Source of the DNA: Emticicia oligotrophica DSM 17448
Lineage (GTDB): Bacteria > Bacteroidota > Bacteroidia > Cytophagales > Spirosomataceae
Assembly: GCF_000263195.1 (NCBI RefSeq)
Contig: NC_018748.1
Coordinates: forward strand, 124,001 to 188,000
Length of the DNA stretch: 64,000 bases
Reading direction: 5' to 3'
Below the pieces are notes generated by a model. The model had not been told where the DNA came from. It ran no database searches and worked only from the letters and a program-made list of their open reading frames with translations. Position numbers and translations under genes: made by a program. Shown here one piece after another: positions 27,394 through 36,252 of this stretch (the stretch's first letter is position 1; each line of letters begins with the position of its first letter).

Positions 27394-29538
27394 ATGACCA
27401 ATAAAGAATTGGACTTAACAGAAAACGCCGCGGATACTACAATTGACGAAGAATTATCTTCTGCAAATGTAGAGCAATCTACTGAAAATGTAGATAAAAT
27501 AAAAATTGAGGAAACAGCCAAAGATAATATGAACGAGCAAAAAGACACAATCGAAATTGCAACCGAAGTGAAGGTTGAAGAAGCAGCTAATACAGTTCAA
27601 AATGAAGTAGTTGAAGAAACTACAGAGAATAACGTAGCAAGCGAAGTGGTAAATACAATAGAAGAAACCCCAACTACTATCGAACCAATTACTGCACAAG
27701 AAGTAGTTGATAGTAATGATAACATAGCTTCCATCGAACCAATTGATGAAGAAGTTTCTATTGCTGAAGATGTCGATTATAGCAACTTCACTAAAAAAGA
27801 TTTTGTTGAACTTGCCGAAAAACTTTTGGCCTCAATTAAAGCTGATACCGTAAGCGTTTCTGATGTAAAAAACGCAGATGTAGTAATGCGTGAAATCAAG
27901 CCAATTTTTGATGACCTCAAAGCAAAAGAAAAAGTAGAAGCATTAAAAAAATATATTGCAGATAATGGTAACAATGAAGGATTTGAATACAAAAACGATA
28001 ATTATATTGTTCGCTTCGAATCCCTCAATGCACAAATCAGAGATACCAAAAATGCTTTCTTCCAAAAAATCGAGCGTTTGAAAGAAGATTATTTCGAACG
28101 TAAAACTCAATTACTTCAACGTTTACGCGAAGTGGTTGATGAAGAAGAAAAAGGTGGTACAAAAAGTAACTGGCAAGAATTTAAGAAAATTCAGGAAGAT
28201 TGGAAAAATGCCGGAAATGTAAATTCACCGCATAATACCAGTTTATGGTCTGCATACAACGCTTTAGTTGATAGATATTTTAGTATTCGTCATATCCAAA
28301 ACGAATTAAAAGACCTAGATCGCAAGAAAAATTTCAACGCAAAAGCTGATATCGTTTCTAAAATTGAAGCAATTGCTCAATCAATTGGTGGAGAAGGCCT
28401 TTCAAACTCAACCCTCCGCCAGGCGAATGATTTACTTGAAGAATATAAGCACATTGGCCCTGCAGCACGCGAAGCACAAGAAGAACTTTGGCAACGCCTG
28501 AAAGCCGCTTTTGATATTATTCATAACAAACGTCGTGAGCAGACTGCCCAAGCAAATCAATTACAAGATGAAATTTATGCGGCCAAAGCTCGCTTAGTAG
28601 AAAACCTCAAGCCTTATATTCAGTTCAACACCGATAGCATTAACGAGTGGAACGCCAAAACTAAAGAAGTAATGGCTATTCAAGACCAATGGAATGCCAT
28701 CAAAGGTGCGATGCCTAAAGATAAAGGCAAGGAAATAAGTCGTGAATTTTGGGGTCAGTTGAAAACTTTCTTCCGTAACAAAGGTGATTTCTTTGCGAAA
28801 TTAGAAGCACAAAGAGAAGAAAACTTAAAAGCAAAAACTATCCTTTGCGAACAAGTAGAGGCTTTAGTCGCATCAGGTGATTATTCTGCTGCATTTACAG
28901 ATAAGGTAGTTGAACTACAAAAAACATGGAAAACGATTGGCCACGTTCCTGAAAAAATGAAAGATAAAATTTACGAGCGTTTCAAAAAAGCTTGTGATAC
29001 TTTCTTTGATGGAAAGCGTGCCAAAGGCAATGCAATTGAAGCGGAATATGAAGAAAATTTAAAGCAAAAAATTGCGATTTGTGAAGAAATTGAAGCCTTA
29101 GCGAAAAGTGGAGATACGCAACTTTCAAAACTTGCAGAGTTTAAAGCTCAATACAATGCTATTGGTTTTGTACCTCGCAAAGACATGCAAAGCACCCAAC
29201 GCCGTTTTGTAGATGCTATCAACTCATTTGTAAAAGGTAGCAGTGGAATCAGCGGAGCAGAGAAAGAAAAAATGGTTCTACAAAACGAAGTTGAAGTAGT
29301 AACTAAAGGAGAAAAAGGTGGTTCTAAAGAATTAGACAAAAAAGAGAATGACATCCGTCGTAAAATGAAAACCATCGAAGATGATATTCATTTGTGGCAA
29401 AATAATATTGAGTTTTTCGCTCGTTCAAAAAATGCATCTTCGGTTCGTGCTGAATACGAAACCAAAATTAAAGGGGCAGAAAAAGAGTTGAACGAACTCA
29501 AACAAAAATTAAAGATTATTATTGCCGCTGGCGAATAA
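27394..29538 (+). CDS. DUF349 domain protein
   Basis: The 714-residue cytoplasmic protein has a very acidic, low-complexity N-terminus (about 1-125, rich in Glu, Asn and Thr) followed by repeated all-helical DUF349 modules. The modules show a W-x6-I/Q-x3-W-x3-G pattern, for example NWQEFKKIQEDWKNAG, IQDQWNAIKGAM and LQKTWKTIGHVPEKM. A C-terminal coiled coil follows (about 640-712). DUF349 proteins are widespread in Bacteroidetes, with no firmly established biochemical role that I can cite. The acidic leader and the coiled coil suggest protein or nucleic-acid contacts. Confidence 0.88.
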   Translation: MTNKELDLTENAADTTIDEELSSANVEQSTENVDKIKIEETAKDNMNEQKDTIEIATEVKVEEAANTVQNEVVEETTENNVASEVVNTIEETPTTIEPITAQEVVDSNDNIASIEPIDEEVSIAEDVDYSNFTKKDFVELAEKLLASIKADTVSVSDVKNADVVMREIKPIFDDLKAKEKVEALKKYIADNGNNEGFEYKNDNYIVRFESLNAQIRDTKNAFFQKIERLKEDYFERKTQLLQRLREVVDEEEKGGTKSNWQEFKKIQEDWKNAGNVNSPHNTSLWSAYNALVDRYFSIRHIQNELKDLDRKKNFNAKADIVSKIEAIAQSIGGEGLSNSTLRQANDLLEEYKHIGPAAREAQEELWQRLKAAFDIIHNKRREQTAQANQLQDEIYAAKARLVENLKPYIQFNTDSINEWNAKTKEVMAIQDQWNAIKGAMPKDKGKEISREFWGQLKTFFRNKGDFFAKLEAQREENLKAKTILCEQVEALVASGDYSAAFTDKVVELQKTWKTIGHVPEKMKDKIYERFKKACDTFFDGKRAKGNAIEAEYEENLKQKIAICEEIEALAKSGDTQLSKLAEFKAQYNAIGFVPRKDMQSTQRRFVDAINSFVKGSSGISGAEKEKMVLQNEVEVVTKGEKGGSKELDKKENDIRRKMKTIEDDIHLWQNNIEFFARSKNASSVRAEYETKIKGAEKELNELKQKLKIIIAAGE

Positions 29539-29543
29539 TACAG

Positions 29544-29579
29544 AAAAATAGAGAGCTTGAAAAAGTTCTCTATTTTTTT
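29544..29579 (+). terminator. Terminator of the DUF349 gene
   Basis: AAAATAGAGA pairs with TCTCTATTTT and is followed by a T-run, 6 nt past the stop codon. Confidence 0.85.
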
Positions 29580-29645
29580 AAATTACTGACTTCCAATTAG
29601 TTAGAAGTAAACAGAAAAAATATTAAGAAAAATTTCAAAAAATAC

Positions 29646-29676
29646 TTGCTTAATTAAGTATATCAGACTAATTTTG
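29646..29676 (+). promoter_or_regulatory. Promoter of the tRNA-Thr pair
   Basis: TTG-N20-TAATTTTG fits the Bacteroidetes -33/-7 arrangement and lies 51 nt upstream of the first tRNA. Confidence 0.6.
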
Positions 29677-29727
29677 CACCACGATAACAAAATAACGGCC
29701 TCAAAAGCCAAAAATGTTAAAGTAATT

Positions 29728-29800
29728 GCCTCCATAGCTCAGCTGATAGAGCAACTGACTTGTAATCAGTAGGTCGCTGGTTTGATCCCGGCTGGGGGCT
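29728..29800 (+). tRNA. tRNA-Thr (anticodon TGT), copy 1
   Basis: The full 73-nt cloverleaf is present: acceptor stem GCCTCCA/TGGGGGC, D arm GCTC/GAGC, anticodon stem ACTGA/TCAGT with the loop CTTGTAA (anticodon TGT, threonine), and T arm GCTGG/CCGGC. The 3' CCA is not encoded. It shares its sequence exactly with copy 2 located 42 nt downstream. Confidence 0.96.
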
Positions 29801-29842
29801 CTAAAGTTCACAAAATACTTTTCAAAAATTTGTAAAAATAAT

Positions 29843-29915
29843 GCCTCCATAGCTCAGCTGATAGAGCAACTGACTTGTAATCAGTAGGTCGCTGGTTTGA
29901 TCCCGGCTGGGGGCT
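29843..29915 (+). tRNA. tRNA-Thr (anticodon TGT), copy 2
   Basis: This is a second 73-nt tRNA-Thr(TGT), identical base for base to copy 1 and separated from it by 42 nt. The pair is probably one transcript ending at the terminator at 29918-29952. Identity over the whole gene with a different spacer indicates a recent local duplication or gene conversion. Confidence 0.96.
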
Positions 29916-29917
29916 CT

Positions 29918-29952
29918 GAAAATCCTAAATTGAAAAGTTTAGGATTTTTTTG
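29918..29952 (+). terminator. Terminator of the tRNA-Thr transcript
   Basis: AATCCTAAA pairs with TTTAGGATT and is followed by a T-run, directly after the second tRNA. Confidence 0.88.
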
Positions 29953-29965
29953 TTTTATACACTTC

Positions 29966-29982
29966 GAGGTTGTTTAGTATTA
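29966..29982 (+). repeat. Left terminal inverted repeat of the IS element
   Basis: GAGGTTGTTTAGTATTA. Compared with the reverse complement of the right end, it differs at three positions (3, 4 and 13). Confidence 0.7.
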
Positions 29983-30010
29983 TAAAAAGATTCCCAAAAT
30001 AGGTTGAATT

Positions 30011-30874
30011 TTGTGGTGCGAATCATCAAAAAGACCTACAGTGGAAATCTTGAGTAAAAATACGATTGAACAATATATATTACCAAATTTAAGTATTGGT
30101 TTACGTGGAAAAGAGTGTGAAATAGAACAGTTGACAGCTATTGTTTCAGCAATTTTATATCGTTTGAAAACAGGTTGTCAATGGCGTCAACTGCCAGTAA
30201 AGCAATTTTTTAATAATAAGGTTTTAACATGGCAAGGAGTCTATTATCACTTTAATGAATGGGTCAAGGACGGCTCTTGGACAAAAGTTTGGATAAATAT
30301 TTTAGCATCAAACTATTCATATTTAGACTTATCTTGTATCCAACTTGATGGTAGTCATACACTTGCCAAACGTGGAGGTGAAGCTGTTGGGTATCAAGGT
30401 CGAAAAGCATCAAAAACAACTAATTTGCTCTTTTTAGCTGATAATCAGGGACAAATGTTGGCATGTGCCAGCCCACAAGAAGGAAAACACAACGACCTTT
30501 ATAATATTCAGGAACTCTTTGAAGAACTGTGTCAAATGCTCATAAAAGCAGGAATTAATCTCAGAGGCCTTTTTCTAAATGCTGATGCTGGATTCGATAG
30601 CAAAGAATTTCGTCAAATTTGTAAAAATAAAGAAATTGAAGCCAATATTGATGTTAATTCTCGAAATAACAAAATAGAAAATCAATCTACTGAATATCAG
30701 CATTTTGATGAAGAGTTATACAAACGACGAGTACTCATTGAGCACGCTAATGCTTGGATGGATAGTTTCAAAGCATTACTTGTCAGGTTTGAAACGAAAG
30801 CAATTAACTGGGTGGCTTTAAATTTATTGGCATTCTCAGTTCGTTTTTTACGAAAAATTAAATATAAAAGTTAA
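30011..30874 (+). CDS. IS5 family transposase
   Basis: The 287-residue DDE transposase has an N-terminal DUF4096-type helical region (QLTAIVSAILYRLKTGCQWRQLP) and an RNase H-like catalytic core. The likely triad is D113 (QLDGSH), D192 (LNADAGFD) and E244 (RVLIEHANAWMD). The reading frame is intact with no frameshift. The longest frame begins with TTG at 30011; a GTG at 30041 (giving MEILSKN) is an equally good start. The stop codon TAA falls inside the right inverted repeat, which is common in compact IS elements. Confidence 0.9.
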   Translation: MWCESSKRPTVEILSKNTIEQYILPNLSIGLRGKECEIEQLTAIVSAILYRLKTGCQWRQLPVKQFFNNKVLTWQGVYYHFNEWVKDGSWTKVWINILASNYSYLDLSCIQLDGSHTLAKRGGEAVGYQGRKASKTTNLLFLADNQGQMLACASPQEGKHNDLYNIQELFEELCQMLIKAGINLRGLFLNADAGFDSKEFRQICKNKEIEANIDVNSRNNKIENQSTEYQHFDEELYKRRVLIEHANAWMDSFKALLVRFETKAINWVALNLLAFSVRFLRKIKYKS

Positions 30875-30888
30875 TCCTAAACAAGTTC
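30872..30888 (+). repeat. Right terminal inverted repeat of the IS element
   Basis: TAATCCTAAACAAGTTC. It overlaps the transposase stop codon and is followed by the direct repeat ACTTC. Confidence 0.7.
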
Positions 30889-30907
30889 ACTTCTTAAAAC
30901 TACGAAT

Positions 30908-31984
30908 ATGATGAAAAAAATCTTGAAAGCTTTAAAATTTACTTTCATCGGATTACTTATACTCTTGTTCGTATTTATTATCTTCAATTTTGACTCGACA
31001 GTTTACGCTTATCGACAGGCAAAAGGGCAAGTGAAAATAATTTTAAATACTCGGCCAGTTGAAGAAGTTTTAGCCGATAAAACTTTTCCCGACTCACTAA
31101 AAAGTAGAATTCAACTAATTCAAGAAATAAAAAAGTTTGCTGTTGATTCGCTAGGGTTGAATCCTTCCGAAAATTATACAACATTTTATGACCAACAACA
31201 AAAGCCGATTTTGTGGGTAATCACTGCTTCAGAAGCCTTCGAACTAAAAGCAAGAAAATGGCATTTCCCTATTATTGGGACTTTCAGCTACAAAGGACAT
31301 TTTGAAAAGTCAATCGCTGACGATGAACTTGATGAGCTAAAGAGACAAGGTTATGATACCCAACTCAATGAAGTATCTGCTTGGAGTACCTTAGGGTATT
31401 TAAAAGACCCCATTCTGAGTTCGATGTTAGAAAAATCAGAAGGTAGGCTTGCTGCACTCATTATCCATGAGCTAACCCATGGTACACTTTTTGTAAAAAA
31501 CAATTTAGAGTTCAATGAAAACTTAGCCGATTTCGTAGGTGATTATGGGGCAATCCGATTTCTTGAGAGTAAATATGGCAAAGATTCAAAAGAACTTAAA
31601 CGCTATCAATTCTCAAAAAAATACAATGATGCATATAGCCAGCATTTATTGAGAGGAGCTAAGAAACTTGATAGCCTATATAAAAATATGTCTCAGAAAA
31701 TGACAATTCAGGAAAAGAAGCGTCAGAAAAAAGATTTAATTACAGAGATTATCAATTCGACAGATACATTACTTGCTGGTGAGTTTGAGAAAAGTCTGAT
31801 AAATAAGAAGAAATGGCTACTAAATGACAATAATTTGCCTAATAATGCGTATTTTATTGGATACCTGACCTACCAAAGCAAACAGAACCAGTTTAAAGAT
31901 GAATTTGTTAATAGCTTTAAAAACGACTTTAACAATTATTTAATATACCTCAAAAATAAATATCCGAGTAGTATTGTTTTCTAG
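30908..31984 (+). CDS. Putative aminopeptidase (PF10023-like)
   Basis: This 358-residue protein has an N-terminal membrane anchor (about 9-28) and a zinc-metallopeptidase motif HELTH at 187-191, with E204 (EFNENLADFVG) as a likely third ligand. That layout matches the putative aminopeptidase family PF10023, whose members are membrane-anchored with the catalytic domain outside the cytoplasm. Other family-like blocks are WVITASEAFEL, FPIIGTFSYKGHF and SAWSTLGYLKDPIL. The substrate is unknown. The next gene starts 30 nt downstream. Confidence 0.82.
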   Translation: MMKKILKALKFTFIGLLILLFVFIIFNFDSTVYAYRQAKGQVKIILNTRPVEEVLADKTFPDSLKSRIQLIQEIKKFAVDSLGLNPSENYTTFYDQQQKPILWVITASEAFELKARKWHFPIIGTFSYKGHFEKSIADDELDELKRQGYDTQLNEVSAWSTLGYLKDPILSSMLEKSEGRLAALIIHELTHGTLFVKNNLEFNENLADFVGDYGAIRFLESKYGKDSKELKRYQFSKKYNDAYSQHLLRGAKKLDSLYKNMSQKMTIQEKKRQKKDLITEIINSTDTLLAGEFEKSLINKKKWLLNDNNLPNNAYFIGYLTYQSKQNQFKDEFVNSFKNDFNNYLIYLKNKYPSSIVF

Positions 31985-32014
31985 ATAAGAAATTATTTCA
32001 AGTATTCATTTACA

Positions 32015-32803
32015 ATGGGTTTCCTCAAAAAAATCTTATTTTTCAATTTAATCATTCTTACTTGCTCTTTTGCAGTGAGTGATAGCTACCGCTATATGCC
32101 TAATCATGCATTCAAGGCAGGCGAGTATTTTGAATACAAAGTAAAGTATGGTTTTTTAAGCATTGGCGAAGCTACTGTAGATGTAAGTCCACAAATTTAT
32201 TCAGTAAATAATCGGCCATGTTATCGAATAAATATTTTTGGCCGAACAACAGGACTAACCGACCTCTTTCATATCAGAAACACTTATCGTTCTTATTTAG
32301 ATACAGCGGCAATTCTTCCACAAAAATTCTTAATGGATTTACACGAAAATAATTACCGAAAAGAACAGACCATTGTTTTCGACCATATATCAAATGCGGC
32401 CATCAGAGAACAAAATAAAGAGCGTAAAAACTTTAAACTTCCTGATAATATTCATGATGTGGTATCAGCCTATTATTTTTTACGTACAATTGATTTTTCA
32501 AAAGTGAAAGTGGGTGAAACCCTTGCATCAAATATGTTTTTTGATGACGAGATTTATAATATGAAAGTAAAATACAATGGCAAAGGAGTGATTAGAACAA
32601 AATATGGAAAAATAAATGTAATCAAACTCAATCCAATTTTACCTCCAAATAAAATGTTTGAAGGAGAAGATGCCATTCGAATTTGGGTTTCGGATGATAA
32701 AAACCGAGTTCCAGTAAAAATAGAAGTTGATTTTTATGTTGGTGGAGCTACTATGGAATTGAAGGAATATAAAAATGTGAAATATGATTTTCATTGGCTT
32801 TAA
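32015..32803 (+). CDS. DUF3108 domain secreted protein
   Basis: The 262-residue protein has a signal peptide (about 1-20) and the DUF3108 pattern: HAFKAGEYFEYKVKYGFLSIGEATVDV, a central DLFHIRNTYRSYLD, ALRTIDF-like DVVSAYYFLRTIDF and a C-terminal IRIWVSDDKNRVPVKIEV. DUF3108 proteins are periplasmic beta-rich proteins with a fold like lipoprotein carriers; no enzyme function is known. It probably forms a two-gene unit with the aminopeptidase. Transcription would end at the 21-bp hairpin at 32816-32863. Confidence 0.85.
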   Translation: MGFLKKILFFNLIILTCSFAVSDSYRYMPNHAFKAGEYFEYKVKYGFLSIGEATVDVSPQIYSVNNRPCYRINIFGRTTGLTDLFHIRNTYRSYLDTAAILPQKFLMDLHENNYRKEQTIVFDHISNAAIREQNKERKNFKLPDNIHDVVSAYYFLRTIDFSKVKVGETLASNMFFDDEIYNMKVKYNGKGVIRTKYGKINVIKLNPILPPNKMFEGEDAIRIWVSDDKNRVPVKIEVDFYVGGATMELKEYKNVKYDFHWL

Positions 32804-32815
32804 TTCAAGCCCAAA

Positions 32816-32863
32816 ACCATAAAAAATACCCCTCAGCAAAAACTGAGGGGTATTTTTTATGGT
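32816..32863. terminator. Bidirectional terminator, 21-bp perfect stem
   Basis: The arms 32816-32836 and 32843-32863 are perfectly complementary over 21 bp with a 6-nt loop. The core is ACCCCTCAG/CTGAGGGGT and the outer part is A/T-rich, giving a U-run in each direction. It separates two convergent genes. Confidence 0.9.
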
Positions 32864-33127
32864 TTAATATCTACGCCCATGTCCCCTTGAATCTCTATCG
32901 TTTCTATATCCACGATTTCTATTATCATATCTATAATTTCTATGGTTGTCATAATAATAACGTCTAGGTGGCGGCGGTGGATATGACCTATAACTGTAGT
33001 ACGGTCTCGAATAGTAGCGAGGTCGATAATAACTATAGCCACTATAAAAACAACTCGAAAGACTTAGCGAGATTAAAGCAAAAATACCTGCTAAGGTTAA
33101 AAAGCGGAGCTTTGATTGATTTTTCAT
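32864..33127 (-). CDS. Tyr/Arg-rich small lipoprotein
   Basis: The 87-residue protein has a lipoprotein signal with a lipobox cysteine at residue 26 (ISLSLSSCFYSG). The mature part is almost entirely Tyr, Arg, Asn, Asp, Pro and Ser (RYYSRPYYSYRSYPPPPPRR, then RGYRNDRDSRGHGRRY). It is probably disordered and very basic, and exposed on the envelope. I know no function; such proteins are common in Bacteroidetes. Confidence 0.7.
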   Translation of the reverse strand: MKNQSKLRFLTLAGIFALISLSLSSCFYSGYSYYRPRYYSRPYYSYRSYPPPPPRRYYYDNHRNYRYDNRNRGYRNDRDSRGHGRRY

Positions 33128-33269
33128 AAACTATCCTTTTTTTGGTAGATGCATGAAAACGCTAAAAGGTTGCATTTCATATATGACATGACAAATTATT
33201 TGTAAAAATCCCCTACTCTAATCCATTAAAATTTAGTTAAATTGCAAATTGATTGAAAAAAGAACAATT

Positions 33270-33833
33270 ATGGCACTTACCGAGTCGAATATGTTACCCA
33301 TCGGGACAACTGCTCCTGATTTTCGTTTAATTGATACTATTTCTGGTCAAATACTATCATCAGTTGATTTATTTTCTGATAAAGCGACGGTGGTAATGTT
33401 TATTTGCAATCATTGTCCTTATGTAATCCACGTAAAAGGTGAAATTGTAAGAATGGCCCATGATTTTCAACCCAAAGGCGTAAAATTTATTGCTATTAGC
33501 TCAAATGATGTCTTGAAATATCCACAAGATGGCCCCGAAGCCATGAAAATATTTGCATCAGAGAATGGCTTTACTTTTCCATACTTGTATGATGAAAGCC
33601 AAGAAGTAGCCAAAGCATACGATGCAGCTTGTACACCTGATTTTTATATTTTTGATGGTAATCAAAAATTACGTTACCGTGGTAGATTGGATGAGTCTCG
33701 TCCAAGAGTAGAGCATCCCAAACCAGTAACCGGACAAGACCTCAGAGGTGCTTTAGAGGCAATTTTGTCTAATCAAATGATTTCTGAAATACAGTATCCG
33801 AGTATGGGCTGTAATATTAAATGGAAAGATTAA
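33270..33833 (+). CDS. Thioredoxin/peroxiredoxin-like protein
   Basis: From the ATG at 33270 the protein is 187 residues; a start seven codons upstream is possible but adds unconserved residues. It has the AhpC/TSA-Redoxin fold: APDFRLIDTISGQ, then VVMFICNHCPYV with a C46-N-H-C49 redox motif, ISSNDV, FPYLYDESQEVAKAY and the cis-Pro region TPDFYIFDGNQ. It has no signal peptide and is likely cytoplasmic. Proteins of this type are annotated as thioredoxin family proteins with no defined partner. Confidence 0.9.
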   Translation: MALTESNMLPIGTTAPDFRLIDTISGQILSSVDLFSDKATVVMFICNHCPYVIHVKGEIVRMAHDFQPKGVKFIAISSNDVLKYPQDGPEAMKIFASENGFTFPYLYDESQEVAKAYDAACTPDFYIFDGNQKLRYRGRLDESRPRVEHPKPVTGQDLRGALEAILSNQMISEIQYPSMGCNIKWKD

Positions 33834-33878
33834 GCATATTCCGAACATGTATACTTACAATAATTTACTAACCTAACC

Positions 33879-36164
33879 ATGACAAACACTTCCAACACTC
33901 AAAAATACCGTTCTATAGCATTACTATTTATCTTTTTTTTCTCAGGCTTTGCCGCACTTATATACCAAGTAATTTGGCAAAGATGGCTAGTTTTCTACAC
34001 TGGAATTAGTTCTGTGAGTATCAGTTTAATTGTATCCGCATTTATGGCTGGCTTAGGTCTTGGGTATTTAGCTGGCGGACAAATAGCAGATAATGCAAAA
34101 AAAAACCAACCCATTTTGTTTTTTGTATTGGCGGAATTAGGTATTGGCACTTTTGCACTCATCAGTAAATCAATTATTTATGATTGGCTCTACCAAGGAA
34201 ATATTTTGTATGGAGGTTCTACCTTTCAAACCTATCTAACATTATTCCTTATTTTGCTCTTCCCCACTTTCCTAATGGGGTTATCACTTCCATTATTATC
34301 AAAAGCATTTGAGCAAAAAAACGCCGAAAATCAGGCCCATTACATCAGTTTATTGTATTTTACCAATACTCTTGGAGCCGCAGCGGGCACTTTTATCACA
34401 ACATTTATATTAATAAGAGTTATCGGCTTTGAAAATGCGGTTCGTTTAGGAGCAAGTTTCAATTTCTTATGTGCAATAACTGCTGGAATTATCTATTATT
34501 TTCAAACGACTTCACCTCAAAAAGCAGAAGTTGAAGTACAAAAAAACTCTTCAGAAGGAGTATTTTCTTGGAATAGAAACTTCAGTTATTGGATTCTCCA
34601 ATATACAGCTTCTGGATTTATGGCTATTTGCTTTGAAATCATTTGGTTTAGAATGATTGAAACCATGATGAAATCAATTGCATTGACATTTTCAATCATA
34701 CTCACTATTTATCTTGCCATGATGGCAATTGGCACTTATGTGGGAGTGAGATTAGCCAAAAAAATCAAAACAAATAGGCTAAAACTTTTCTTAAACTCGC
34801 AATATCTACTCTATTTATATTCGGCGGGCTCAATACTATTATTACATACTGTTATTAGCGAGAAATCAATATTTGCTTATTTATTTGAGTATTTCCAGAG
34901 TTATGAGACCTCCTTTGCTGCCAAAATTGCCATTTCAACAATGTTTGTTATTCCATTTTTTTTGATGGCAGTTCCTACATTCATCATGGGATTTAGTTTT
35001 ACAATCTCACAAACTATTATTCAAGATAAATTTGATGAGGTAGGCCGTAAAGTGGGTTGGTTACAATTTGTCAATATCGTAGGTTCTACAATTGGAGCTT
35101 GGTTTGTTACGCTTATTGGCTTTAACCACCTTGGAACTGCCCTAACAATCAAATTAATCAGCTTAATTGGTTTGGTTTATGTTTTGGCTATTCATCGCAA
35201 CCAATTTTATTCTGTTTTTGTGAGGCTTATGATGGGCCTTGTCTTAATCATGACAATTATATTGATTCCTGATAATGAAAAATTTTGGATGAATTTTAGT
35301 GGCATGTCTGATGCAAAGAGATTTATTGTAAAAGAAGATGAAACCGCTCTTTCATTCATTAAAACCTTGAGTGATGAATCTTATGTGTATATCAATGGCT
35401 TAGGGCAAAGTATGTTTCCATTTCATAAAGATATCACCCACTTTACATTGGGTGCTGTACCTTCATTAATTCATCCAAGCCCAGTAGATATTGGGATTGT
35501 CGGCCTTGGTTCGGCATGTACACTATATAATGCAGGTGGCAGACCAGAGACCCAAACCCTCGATTGTTTTGAAGTAATTGTCAACCAACCTGATGCTGTT
35601 CGAGAATACGTCAAACGTTCAAAAGATAGTTCGGCCTTGCGAATTATGAATGATAAAAGAGTAAAACTCATTCTGCAAGATGGTCGATATTATTTACACC
35701 AAAATCCAAAACTATATGATATTTTAGAAGCAGATGCCCTGCGTCCGAAATCATCTTATTCAGGAAACCTTTACTCAATTGAGTATTTTAAATTACTTAA
35801 ATCAAGGCTAAAAAAAGGAGGAATGGCCATTACTTGGGGAGCTACTGGGCGAATAAGAAATGGTTTTGCAGAAGTATTTCCATTTATCTACGAAATTGAT
35901 GGCTTCATGATTATTGGTAGCGACCAACCGATTGAGTTTGATGAGACAAAAATACTTGAACGTTTGAATAACTCATTTACCAAAAATCATTTTAGCCAAG
36001 CACAAATCGATGCTCATGAAAAATTGGCTAGGGTACTAAAAACAAAAAAAATACTTCAAAATGGAAAATTAATGATTACTAAAGCCCATAATTCGGATAT
36101 GTGGCCAAAAGATGAATTTGATTATGGTAAACTCTGGGAAAATATTTTACCTAAAGACGAATAA
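33879..36164 (+). CDS. Fused membrane / spermidine synthase-like protein
   Basis: The 761-residue protein has about ten hydrophobic segments in residues 14-470 and a C-terminal Rossmann methyltransferase-like domain of the spermidine-synthase superfamily (about 510-700). That domain has VDIGIVGLGSACTLYNAG and then DCFEVI at the acidic strand end, and RVKLILQDGRYYLH. The Asp that would be the active-site acid in aminopropyl transferases appears as ILEADALRP. The membrane half resembles transporter-like domains of fused MFS/spermidine synthases. Polyamine synthesis is unproven for this class. Confidence 0.8.
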   Translation: MTNTSNTQKYRSIALLFIFFFSGFAALIYQVIWQRWLVFYTGISSVSISLIVSAFMAGLGLGYLAGGQIADNAKKNQPILFFVLAELGIGTFALISKSIIYDWLYQGNILYGGSTFQTYLTLFLILLFPTFLMGLSLPLLSKAFEQKNAENQAHYISLLYFTNTLGAAAGTFITTFILIRVIGFENAVRLGASFNFLCAITAGIIYYFQTTSPQKAEVEVQKNSSEGVFSWNRNFSYWILQYTASGFMAICFEIIWFRMIETMMKSIALTFSIILTIYLAMMAIGTYVGVRLAKKIKTNRLKLFLNSQYLLYLYSAGSILLLHTVISEKSIFAYLFEYFQSYETSFAAKIAISTMFVIPFFLMAVPTFIMGFSFTISQTIIQDKFDEVGRKVGWLQFVNIVGSTIGAWFVTLIGFNHLGTALTIKLISLIGLVYVLAIHRNQFYSVFVRLMMGLVLIMTIILIPDNEKFWMNFSGMSDAKRFIVKEDETALSFIKTLSDESYVYINGLGQSMFPFHKDITHFTLGAVPSLIHPSPVDIGIVGLGSACTLYNAGGRPETQTLDCFEVIVNQPDAVREYVKRSKDSSALRIMNDKRVKLILQDGRYYLHQNPKLYDILEADALRPKSSYSGNLYSIEYFKLLKSRLKKGGMAITWGATGRIRNGFAEVFPFIYEIDGFMIIGSDQPIEFDETKILERLNNSFTKNHFSQAQIDAHEKLARVLKTKKILQNGKLMITKAHNSDMWPKDEFDYGKLWENILPKDE

Positions 36165-36252
36165 AACTTTACTTGTCATTAATAAAATTTAATTATTTGT
36201 AAATGATTTTATCTTTTTTCTTCGTTTGTACATTTACTAAAATATTTAATTT

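Larger units (their letters stand above)
29966..30888 (+). mobile_element. IS5-like insertion sequence (about 923 bp)
   Basis: The element is bounded by 17-nt imperfect terminal inverted repeats (29966-29982 and 30872-30888, 14 of 17 matching) and flanked by an apparent 5-bp direct repeat ACTTC (29961-29965 and 30889-30893). It holds one uninterrupted transposase gene. It lies 14 nt past the tRNA terminator and upstream of the aminopeptidase gene. A 5-bp target duplication is not the commonest length for IS5 relatives, so the boundaries need confirmation. Confidence 0.75.

Noticed and set aside
29728-30893. Integrative element using tRNA-Thr as attachment site
   Set aside because: There is no integrase and no tRNA 3'-end repeat beyond the second tRNA copy; the only mobile gene is a DDE transposase inside IS-like ends.
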